A stretch of DNA of 64,000 nucleotides from Mesorhizobium sp. (GTDB lineage: Bacteria; Pseudomonadota; Alphaproteobacteria; Rhizobiales; Rhizobiaceae). This document shows, piece after piece, positions 56,357-64,000 of this stretch. A program made the translations under genes and the position numbers. Under the pieces are notes generated by a model. The model ran no database searches, was not told where the DNA came from, and saw nothing but the letters and a program-made list of their open reading frames with translations. Each line of letters starts with the position of its first letter. The first letter of the stretch is position 1. Location of the stretch: contig JAIPUZ010000089.1 of assembly GCA_022833215.1 (NCBI GenBank), positions 1 to 64,000 on the forward strand, written 5' to 3'.

Positions 56357-57544
56357 ATGAACATCAAGAGCCTTCTTCTCGGCTCCGCTGCGGCCCTGAT
56401 CGCAGTATCCGGCGCCCGCGCCGCCGACGCGATCGTCGTCGCTGAACCCGAGCCCGCCGAATACGTCCGCATCTGCGACGTCTACGGCGCCGGCTACTAC
56501 TACATTCCGGGCACCGAGACCTGCCTCAGGGTCGGCGGATACCTGCGTTACGACATCGGCATCGGCTCGCTCGGCCATCAGGACGTTCTGGACAAAAAGG
56601 ATCCGGGCGAATGGATTCATACCAACCCGAATTCGCCGAATTTTCTGAGGCGTTATCGTTTCGAGGGCAAAACACACGACACCTATTACAAGATGATGCG
56701 CGCCCAGATTAACCTCGATGCACGCTCGGAGACCGAATACGGCACGCTTCGCGGCTACTTTGCCCTGAACTTCCAGAACAACACGACGACCGCACCCGTT
56801 CTGGCCACCGAGCCGAGCCCGATCGGCGGTCTGCTTGGACCGGTTGCGATTGGCAAGACGACCACCACCGAGAATGCATGGAGCATCGATCACGCCATCA
56901 TCCAGCTCGGCGGGCTGACCCTCGGCTATACGGACTCGCTGTTCGAATCGCTGACCGACTCGGCCGGCAGCGTGATCAATGATGATCTGATCAAGTACTC
57001 CCCGGGCAAGACCCACCTCATCGCCTACACCTTCGACGGCGGTAACGGCTTCTCTGCCACCATCGGCGTGGAAGAAGGCAAGGGCATACACGCAATCGAC
57101 TCCTACACCCCGCATGTCGTGGCCGGTGCCTCGTTCACGCAGGGCTGGGGCAAGGTTGCCGGTGTCGTCGCCTATGACTCCAATTACGGCGAAGTCGCGG
57201 GCAAGGTCCGCCTCGATGTCAACGTCAACGACGCCCTCACCCTGTGGGTGATGGGAGGCTTCAAGGACGGCAACAAGTTCAGCAGCTACGGCGTCTGGGG
57301 CGGCGACTGGGCTGTCTGGGGCGGCGGTCAGTACCGCTTCACCGACAAGGCAGCACTCGACGTGCAGTTGTCCTATGACGACTCGGACGAGTTCGGCGCG
57401 GTTGTCGGCGTAAGGTACGACGTGGTGCCCGGCTTCCAGATCCGTCCGGAAGTTGTCTACAACTCCTGGAAGACCGGCACCGGCGCCTCCAGGAAGACCG
57501 AGGATGACTGGGGCGCTTACATCCGCTTCCAGCGCTCGTTCTGA
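56357..57544 (+). CDS. Outer-membrane porin, Omp2b/Porin_2 family
   Basis: A 395-residue beta-barrel porin. Signal peptide 1-22 (ending ARA). The mature start holds the two-cysteine constriction typical of rhizobial/Brucella porins, VRICDVYGAGYYYIPGTETCLRVGGYLRYD. The rest alternates amphipathic strands and ends in Phe (IRFQRSF), the barrel-assembly signal. It forms a trimeric channel for small solutes. GGAGA lies before ATG 56357, and a long leader, palindromes and a divergent small-RNA candidate precede it, so regulation may be elaborate. Multiple paralogues are usual in such genomes. Confidence 0.94.
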   Translation: MNIKSLLLGSAAALIAVSGARAADAIVVAEPEPAEYVRICDVYGAGYYYIPGTETCLRVGGYLRYDIGIGSLGHQDVLDKKDPGEWIHTNPNSPNFLRRYRFEGKTHDTYYKMMRAQINLDARSETEYGTLRGYFALNFQNNTTTAPVLATEPSPIGGLLGPVAIGKTTTTENAWSIDHAIIQLGGLTLGYTDSLFESLTDSAGSVINDDLIKYSPGKTHLIAYTFDGGNGFSATIGVEEGKGIHAIDSYTPHVVAGASFTQGWGKVAGVVAYDSNYGEVAGKVRLDVNVNDALTLWVMGGFKDGNKFSSYGVWGGDWAVWGGGQYRFTDKAALDVQLSYDDSDEFGAVVGVRYDVVPGFQIRPEVVYNSWKTGTGASRKTEDDWGAYIRFQRSF

Positions 57545-57566
57545 GATAGCTTCAGCGCATCAACGA

Positions 57567-57600
57567 AAGAACCCGGCAGGAAACTGCCGGGTTCTTTTTT
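57567..57600 (+). terminator. Intrinsic terminator after the porin gene
   Basis: 13-bp perfect stem AAGAACCCGGCAG/CTGCCGGGTTCTT (57567-57579, 57584-57596), GAAA tetraloop, then four more T. Very strong; the A-rich left side lets it also serve the facing DUF6101 gene. Confidence 0.92.
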
Positions 57601-57624
57601 GCTTTGACCGACTATCGGAAGGCG

Positions 57625-58191
57625 TCAGTTTCGCGCGATGATTTCCTCACCGTCGATGACAAGCCTCAATCCCAGATTGCCCATGCGGCGACGGGCAAGG
57701 AAGCGTGGCCGCCGGCGGGCCGAGGCACGCCCCTGCCGGCGATCCTGCACCGGTCTGGTTTTGAGCGCCGCACCGAGGGATTCCTCAAGCGTACGCGCAA
57801 CCCCGTCGGCCTCGATCAGCAGCATGGGCAGGCGATAGGCTTCCGCCCAGGCGCGCCAGTCGGCAGCCACGTCGTTGAGGTCGTGGGCGACCAGCAGCGG
57901 CACGGACAGGAGCGGATCGTCGTGCAGGAGTTCGAGCGTCACGGTAACGTGGCCCTGCTCGTCTTCCAGCGCACGCGCGGCCACTCCCCGGAACACATTG
58001 GCGGGCAGCGCGATGACGGCCGGCAGGCCGCTCCTGTGAAGCGTACGGCGCAGCACGGCGCCGCGATGATCTATGGTCAGTGTTACGTCGCCATGATCCT
58101 CGCGGGTGGCGTAGCTTACCATTTGCGGCAAGCGAAAGGGGTCGAGGCGCATGTCGCGCCCCGCCCAGACTGGCTTCAGTCCAGATTGCAT
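57625..58191 (-). CDS. DUF6101 family protein
   Basis: A 188-residue soluble protein restricted to Hyphomicrobiales, recognised from its start KPVWAGRDMRLDPFRLPQMVSY and the middle LPANVFRGVAARALEDEQGHVTVTLELLHDDPLLSVPLLV. A basic linker (RRQGRASARRRPRFLARRR) precedes the last 20 residues. No enzymatic motif or membrane segment is visible; the function is unknown. It faces the porin gene across the terminator. Confidence 0.75.
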   Translation of the reverse strand: MQSGLKPVWAGRDMRLDPFRLPQMVSYATREDHGDVTLTIDHRGAVLRRTLHRSGLPAVIALPANVFRGVAARALEDEQGHVTVTLELLHDDPLLSVPLLVAHDLNDVAADWRAWAEAYRLPMLLIEADGVARTLEESLGAALKTRPVQDRRQGRASARRRPRFLARRRMGNLGLRLVIDGEEIIARN

Positions 58192-58368
58192 CGGTGCCTT
58201 CCTGTTTCTTCCGAGAGCCGGTTTTCCGGTCTTCTCCGGGCCGTTTCGGCCTCGTTATGAAGGCAAGGTAACGCGGGGGTCTTACCGGCCCGCTTAAGAA
58301 ATTGGGTTAAATTTTGCTGATTTGCCAGATGGTTAGGGAAATACCACCAAATCCTCCGGCGTTGAGGA

Positions 58369-59799
58369 TCAGATAACCTTACCCGGATTCATGATGCCGG
58401 CGGGATCGAACGCCACCTTCAGCCGGCGCATGAGGTCGATGGCCACGGGCGGCGCAGTTGCGATCAGTTCGCTACGCTTCAGCTGGCCGATGCCATGCTC
58501 GGCCGAGATCGAGCCATGAAAGCTGCGCACAACGTCGTGGACGGCATCGTTGACGGTAGGGTACTGCGCAAGGAAAGCCGCATCGTCGCCATCCACGGGA
58601 CGCGAGATGTTGTAGTGCAGGTTGCCGTCGCCCATATGGCCGAAACACACCGGGCGCGCACCGGGCGATACCCGCTCCACCGCCACGGCCGCCCGCTCGA
58701 TGAAAGCCGGTATCGAGGCTATCGGCACCGAAATGTCATGCTTGATCGAGGCGCCCTCCGGCTTCTGCGCCTCGGGCAGCACCTCCCGGAAATTCCAGAG
58801 CGCCTCAGCCTGCCCGAGGCTTGCGGCAATCACGGCATCGCCGGCAAGCTCCGCCTCCAGCGCCGCGCCCAGAATGTCCTCCATCAGCCCGCGCGCATCC
58901 TCGGCGGAGCGGCCGGAGGAAATCTCCATCAGCACATACCAGGGCCAGTCGCCGGCCAGCGGCCGCACCACGCCCGCCGCATGCAGCACCGTGTAGTCAT
59001 ACGGCCGCTGGCCGATCAGTTCGAAGGCGGTCAGCGCGCTGCCGGCCCGGTCGGCCGCCATGCCGAACATGGCAAGCGCCGCCTCGGCAGAAGGCAGGCC
59101 GACGAAAGCCACCTCGCGCCCTTTCGGCGATGGGAACAGTTTCAGCACGGCGGCGGTGATGACGCCCAGCGTGCCTTCGGCGCCGATGAAAAGATTCTTC
59201 AGATCGTAGCCGGTGTTGTCCTTCTTCAGCTTGCGCAGATCGTCGAACACCTCGCCGGTCGGCAGCACGACTTCGACACCAAGGCACAGGTCGCGCGCAT
59301 TGCCATAAGCCAGCACATTGGTGCCGCCGGCGTTGGAGGAAAGATTGCCGCCGATCCGGCACGAGCCCTGCGCCGCAAGCGACAGGGGAAACAGACGGCC
59401 CGCGTTCGCTGCCGCCTCCTGCAAGGTCTGCAAAACGACGCCGGCTTCGACCGTCACCGTATTCGACAGGAGATCGATCTCGCGGATGCGGTTGAGCCGC
59501 GACAGCGACAGCACCACCTGTCCGCCGCCGGCATCCGGCACCTGCGCGCCGACCAGCCCGGTGTTGCCGCTCTGCGGCACGATGGGCGTGCGCGTTTCCG
59601 TCGCCAGCCGCATGATGCGGCTTACCTCATCGACACTGCCCGGTCGCAGCACCAGCGAGGTGCGGCCGTGCCAAAGACCTCGCGGCTCGATCAGATAAGG
59701 GGCGATATCCCGCTCGTCGGTCAGCGCATAGCGCTCGCCGACGATCTCCACGAAACGCTGCACCAGACCGGGATCGAGGGAAAGCGCCGCGCCAGCCAT
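58369..59799 (-). CDS. FAD-linked oxidoreductase (D-2-hydroxy-acid dehydrogenase type)
   Basis: A 476-residue flavoprotein of the FAD-binding-4/FAD-oxidase-C group (D-lactate dehydrogenase, GlcD and D-2-hydroxyglutarate dehydrogenase relatives). The FAD site is VPQSGNTGLVGAQVPD and LRIGGNLSSNAGGTNVL-like (CRIGGNLSSNAGGTNVLAYGNAR). C-terminal metal/substrate histidines are in CFGHMGDGNLHYNI and SAEHGIGQLKR. The electron acceptor and exact substrate are not readable; D-2-hydroxyglutarate is a common assignment. It follows sua5 by six bases. Confidence 0.9.
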   Translation of the reverse strand: MAGAALSLDPGLVQRFVEIVGERYALTDERDIAPYLIEPRGLWHGRTSLVLRPGSVDEVSRIMRLATETRTPIVPQSGNTGLVGAQVPDAGGGQVVLSLSRLNRIREIDLLSNTVTVEAGVVLQTLQEAAANAGRLFPLSLAAQGSCRIGGNLSSNAGGTNVLAYGNARDLCLGVEVVLPTGEVFDDLRKLKKDNTGYDLKNLFIGAEGTLGVITAAVLKLFPSPKGREVAFVGLPSAEAALAMFGMAADRAGSALTAFELIGQRPYDYTVLHAAGVVRPLAGDWPWYVLMEISSGRSAEDARGLMEDILGAALEAELAGDAVIAASLGQAEALWNFREVLPEAQKPEGASIKHDISVPIASIPAFIERAAVAVERVSPGARPVCFGHMGDGNLHYNISRPVDGDDAAFLAQYPTVNDAVHDVVRSFHGSISAEHGIGQLKRSELIATAPPVAIDLMRRLKVAFDPAGIMNPGKVI

Positions 59800-59805
59800 G
59801 GCGTC

Positions 59806-60774
59806 CTATTCTCCGCTTTCAGTGCCGCGCGGGGCCGCCGCCCGCGCCAGCCGGTCGTTGATCGCCTCGCCGAGCCCTTCCGCGGGGATCGGCTCGACAG
59901 CAATCGTAGCGGCACCGCTGCGGTCCAGTTCCTGCATGAAAGAGAAGAGATTGGTCGCCGCCTCGCGCAGATCGCCCGACGGCGACAGATTGAGCGTGGT
60001 TGCGGCCCTGTCGGCTCCCTTGACCCGTTGCGGCCCGAAGGCCAGCAGCGCCTCGCCGGCGCGCACCTCGTTAACGGCGAGGCGCATGCCGGCCGTCGGC
60101 GCGTAGTGGGAAAGCATCATGCCCGGCGCCTCGATGCCTTTGGCGCCGCGTTCCGGCCGCATCCCGGTCGCCGCCTCTATCTCCGCCGCCGTGACGCCGC
60201 CCGGCCGCAGCAGGCGAACCTTGCCATCCTCGACCTTGAGGATGGTCGATTCCAGCCCGACCGGGGTTGCGCCATCGTCGACCACCAGCCTGATGCAGGT
60301 GCCGAGATCGGCAGCCACGGCTTCTGCGGAGGTCGAACTGATGCGTCCGGAGGTGTTGGCGCTGGGCGCGGCCAGCGGGCTGCCAAGCGCAGTTATGAGC
60401 TTCGCGCCGAACCCGCGCGGCATGCGCAGGGCGATGGTATCCAGCCCCGCCGTCACCAGCGGGTGGATACCGGCATCCGGCTTCAGCGGCACAACCAGCG
60501 TCAGCGGGCCGGGCCAGAAGGTTTCAGCCAGCCTTCGCGACAGCGGATCGAAACGCCCGATTCGCTCGGCCATTTCCATGTCGCTGACATGAGCGATCAG
60601 AGGGTTGAAATGCGGCCGCCCCTTGGCCTCGTAGATGCGCGCCACCGCTGCTCCATTGGTCGCATCGCCGGCAAGGCCGTAGACCGTCTCGGTCGGGATC
60701 GCGACGACATCGCCGGCCCTCAACAGGGCCAGCGCTGGCTCCAGAGCCTTGTTGGCGGGCAATATCTCGGCCAC
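59806..60774 (-). CDS. L-threonylcarbamoyladenylate synthase (Sua5/YwlC type)
   Basis: 322 residues: the TsaC/YrdC domain (about 1-200; IPTETVYGLAGDA, KGRPHFNPLI, FWPGPLTLVV, APSANTSGRISST) plus the Sua5 C-terminal domain (about 230-322) joined by the loop motif PGMMLSHYAPTAGM. It makes threonylcarbamoyl-AMP for t6A37 of ANN-decoding tRNAs. The start is GTG at 60774 (VAEILPANKALEPAL) with GGGACGGGGGC upstream; the frame is open further right but into the glyS 3' end. It is placed 22 bp after glyS. Confidence 0.94.
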   Translation of the reverse strand: MAEILPANKALEPALALLRAGDVVAIPTETVYGLAGDATNGAAVARIYEAKGRPHFNPLIAHVSDMEMAERIGRFDPLSRRLAETFWPGPLTLVVPLKPDAGIHPLVTAGLDTIALRMPRGFGAKLITALGSPLAAPSANTSGRISSTSAEAVAADLGTCIRLVVDDGATPVGLESTILKVEDGKVRLLRPGGVTAAEIEAATGMRPERGAKGIEAPGMMLSHYAPTAGMRLAVNEVRAGEALLAFGPQRVKGADRAATTLNLSPSGDLREAATNLFSFMQELDRSGAATIAVEPIPAEGLGEAINDRLARAAAPRGTESGE

Positions 60775-60796
60775 GCTCTGTCGCCCCCGTCCCGAA

Positions 60797-63124
60797 CTAG
60801 GCCACGATGCGGGAGAAGTCCGCGACCTCGCCGGTCGCCGCGCGGATGCGGGCAAGCAAGGCGAGGCGATTGGCGCGAACGGCGACGTCCTCGTCATTGA
60901 CAAGCACCTTCTCGAAGAAGGCGTCGACCGGAACGCGCAGGCTGCTCAATGCACGCATGGCAGCCGAAAAGTCCTCGCTGCCGATGGCCTCGCGCGCTTC
61001 CAGTTCGGCCTTGCTCACGGCCTCGAACAGGCCCTTTTCCGTTTCTTCGCGGAACAGGGACGGATCGACCGCACCGGCAACTGCCGTGCCCTTCTTTTCC
61101 TCGGCAGCCAGAATGTTGGCCGCGCGCCTGGTGCCGGACAGCAGGTTTTTCCCGTCCTCGGTGTCGAGGAATGTACCCAGCGCCTCGACCCGGCGCACAA
61201 TGGCAAGCAGGTCGTCGGCCTGCGGCGTGATGACGGCATCTATCAGGTCGTGGCGCGCACCCTGGTCCCTCAGATAGACCTTCAGGCGATCGTGGAAGAA
61301 GGAGAGAAGATCGGCAACCATGGGGCCGGCCTTCGCGGCAGCTTCCTGCCGAATGCGCCGTTCGTATCCGGAAATGGCATTGTCGAAATCCTCCTCGCCA
61401 TCGACATCCCCGGAATTCCCGGCGGTCAGCGCGGCCTCGTAATCTTCCAGATCCTTCTCGATTCGCGCCTCGTCGTGCCAGCCGAAAACCAGTGCGAACA
61501 GCTTCGAAAGTTCAAGCTTCCGTTCGCCCGAGAGCGCCAGACGCACCACGCCCAGCGCGGCGCGGCGTAGCGCGTAGGGGTCCTTGGAACCCGTCGGCTT
61601 CTCGTCGATGGCCCAGAAACCGACCAGCGTGTCGAGCTTGTCGGCCAGCGCCACCGCCACCGAAACCGGATCATCCGGCACGCGGTCCGAAGGCCCCTGC
61701 GGCTTGTAGTGTTCCTCGATCGCGGCGGCGACGGAAGGCTGCTCGCCCTGCAAGAGCGCATATTTGCGGCCCATGGCGCCCTGAAGTTCGGGAAACTCGC
61801 CCACCACCTCGGTCTGAAGGTCGGCCTTGGCGAGCACCGCCGCGCGGGCCGCCAGCTCGGGATCGGCGCCGACCAGCGGTGCAATCTCGCGCGCCAGTTT
61901 GATAATGCGCTGAACCCGCTCGCCCTGCGTGCCGAGCTTCGCATGGAAGGTCACGCCCAGATGATCGAGGCGGGCCATGCGCTGGTCGAGCGGCTTGCCC
62001 AGATCGAGCGCCAGCTTTTGCGCCGAATCCTTGAGCTGGCCGAGGTCCGGCACGTCGGCCTGATCGGTCTTCCAGAAATGCACGGCGTCCGAAAGGCGTG
62101 CGCGCACCACCTTGCCATTGCCGTGGGCGATTTCCCGACCACCGTCCTTCGCCTCGATGTTCGAGACCAGCAGGAAGCGGTTGGCCAGCGCCTCCACCTC
62201 TCCCTGCGGGCGGGCGACGAAACATTTCTGGTTGGCCCGGATGGTGAGGCGGATCACTTCCGGCGGAATCGCCAGAAATTCTTCTTCAAACTCTCCCAGC
62301 AGCACAACCGGCCATTCGACCAGCCCCGACACTTCTTCCAGCAGGCCCTCGTCCTCGACCAGATCGAGACCATTGGCGAAGGCGAGGTTTTTCGCGTCGG
62401 TCAGGATGATTTCCTTGCGACGGTCGGCATCGATGATGACCTTTGCAGCTTCCAGCGAAGCGGCATAATCCTCGAAGCGCCTGACGGTGATGGCCTGCGG
62501 CGCATGGAAACGGTGGCCGTAGGTCACGTTGCCGGAACGCACGCCCTCGACCTCGAAGTCGACCACCACCGGCTCGCTGGTTTCGGGACCGAAGGTGCAC
62601 AGGATCGATTGCAGCGGCCGCACCCAGCGCAGCGCGTCGCCGCCGCGCCCTTCGACGCCGCCATAGCTCCTGCCTTTCGGGCCGGAAGCCGCACCCCAGC
62701 GCATCGACTTCGGCCAGGGGAAGGAACGGATGATGCCCGGCAGCAGGTCGGCGATGATTTCTTCCGCCGCCCTGCCCGGCCTGACGATGTGGGCGACGTA
62801 GAAATCGCCCTTCTTCGGATCGGAATGGACATGCGCCTCTTCGATGGAGGCGAGCCCCGCCGAGCGCAGGAAACCCTGAATGGCGGCTTCGGGCGCCTTG
62901 GTGCTCGGACCCTTGCGCTCCTCATGGACATCGCGCGAGCGGGCGGTCATTCCGCGAATGTCGAGCGCCAGCCGGCGCGGCGTCCAGTAGGCGCGCGCCG
63001 CCTCATAGGTCAGGCCGGCATCGACCAGCCCGTCGGTGACCATTTTCTTCAGGTCTTCCGCAGCTTTCCGCTGCATGCGGGCGGGAATTTCCTCGGAACG
63101 AAGTTCGAGCAGAAGATCGGGCAT
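60797..63124 (-). CDS. glyS: Glycine-tRNA ligase beta subunit
   Basis: A 775-residue beta subunit of the heterotetrameric bacterial glycyl-tRNA synthetase. It starts [17 protein letters not shown], contains [10 protein letters not shown] and [31 protein letters not shown] (HD-like region), and ends with the anticodon-binding-type domain (about 590-775; [25 protein letters not shown]). The beta subunit binds tRNA and works only with GlyQ. It starts directly after the glyQ stop, so the two are cotranslated. Confidence 0.97.
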   Translation of the reverse strand: MPDLLLELRSEEIPARMQRKAAEDLKKMVTDGLVDAGLTYEAARAYWTPRRLALDIRGMTARSRDVHEERKGPSTKAPEAAIQGFLRSAGLASIEEAHVHSDPKKGDFYVAHIVRPGRAAEEIIADLLPGIIRSFPWPKSMRWGAASGPKGRSYGGVEGRGGDALRWVRPLQSILCTFGPETSEPVVVDFEVEGVRSGNVTYGHRFHAPQAITVRRFEDYAASLEAAKVIIDADRRKEIILTDAKNLAFANGLDLVEDEGLLEEVSGLVEWPVVLLGEFEEEFLAIPPEVIRLTIRANQKCFVARPQGEVEALANRFLLVSNIEAKDGGREIAHGNGKVVRARLSDAVHFWKTDQADVPDLGQLKDSAQKLALDLGKPLDQRMARLDHLGVTFHAKLGTQGERVQRIIKLAREIAPLVGADPELAARAAVLAKADLQTEVVGEFPELQGAMGRKYALLQGEQPSVAAAIEEHYKPQGPSDRVPDDPVSVAVALADKLDTLVGFWAIDEKPTGSKDPYALRRAALGVVRLALSGERKLELSKLFALVFGWHDEARIEKDLEDYEAALTAGNSGDVDGEEDFDNAISGYERRIRQEAAAKAGPMVADLLSFFHDRLKVYLRDQGARHDLIDAVITPQADDLLAIVRRVEALGTFLDTEDGKNLLSGTRRAANILAAEEKKGTAVAGAVDPSLFREETEKGLFEAVSKAELEAREAIGSEDFSAAMRALSSLRVPVDAFFEKVLVNDEDVAVRANRLALLARIRAATGEVADFSRIVA

Positions 63125-64000
<876 letters not shown>

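Noticed and set aside
58495-60900. An 801-codon plus-strand open frame opposite the FAD oxidase and sua5
   Set aside because: Antisense shadow of two conserved genes.

Overview
The window is chromosomal DNA of a high-GC alphaproteobacterium, most likely a Hyphomicrobiales (Rhizobiales) member of the Phyllobacteriaceae type (Mesorhizobium, Aquamicrobium, Chelativorans, Nitratireductor and relatives). The grounds are the gene content and order: a CcrM-type GANTC methylase, an Omp2b-type porin, IalB, DUF1344 and DUF6101 proteins, an aa3 oxidase cluster with ctaG/surf1/DUF983, and the chains DUF721-dsbA-smc, HDAC-xseB-dxs-tlyA-rlmD and glyQ-glyS-sua5. The genus cannot be fixed from sequence reading alone. 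I recognised no tRNA, rRNA or CRISPR array.

Layout. 1-4.9 kb: the end of a surface-polysaccharide locus read leftwards. It holds a nucleotide-sugar epimerase/dehydratase of the CapD/FlaA1 type, an unusually AT-rich spacer, an RfaH/NusG-like antiterminator, an ops-like motif, an undecaprenyl-phosphate sugar transferase, and a gene start cut by an IS3-family element that runs off the left edge. 5-9.9 kb: smc, a DsbA-like lipoprotein and DUF721. 10-14.5 kb: mutY, two HAD phosphatases, ccrM and a lipoprotein. 14.6-20.8 kb: thrC, an M16 peptidase, a GNAT enzyme and a membrane PAS-GGDEF-EAL protein. 20.8-25.6 kb: yqgE, a DsbD-N-like protein, a peroxiredoxin, rnhA, thrB and ispH. 25.8-32.5 kb: the cytochrome c oxidase cluster ctaC-D-B-coxF-like-G-E-DUF983-surf1. 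32.8-35.8 kb: ialB, tldD and a RES/Xre toxin-antitoxin pair. 35.8-41.5 kb: rlmD, tlyA, a small secreted protein, dxs, xseB and an HDAC-like deacylase. 41.9-48.5 kb: ribB, aroC, DUF1344, a phosphatase, fabI, a DnaJ-like protein, a surface lipoprotein and pdxH. 48.5-54.5 kb: a crotonase and acyl-CoA dehydrogenase pair, a GH25 lysozyme-like protein, purD and a streptothricin-acetyltransferase-like GNAT. 54.5-64 kb: ubiA, a gene-poor spacer with a candidate small RNA, the porin, DUF6101, an FAD oxidase, sua5, glyS and glyQ (cut by the right edge).

Most of the window is core metabolism: threonine (thrC, thrB), isoprenoid/quinone/heme (dxs, ispH, ubiA, ctaB), and the complete maturation set for the terminal oxidase. 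Accessory signals sit in the polysaccharide locus, the toxin-antitoxin pair, short interspersed palindromic repeats (about 23.0, 51.3 and 55.5 kb), and the ubiA-porin spacer. In that spacer a leftward terminator-ended structure is placed divergently from the porin gene, in the same arrangement as micF and ompC of enterobacteria.

I did not find a clearly new multi-gene system. The best leads are the candidate porin-linked small RNA, the RfaH-like gene with its ops-like motif, and the overlapping operator palindromes of the RES/Xre pair.
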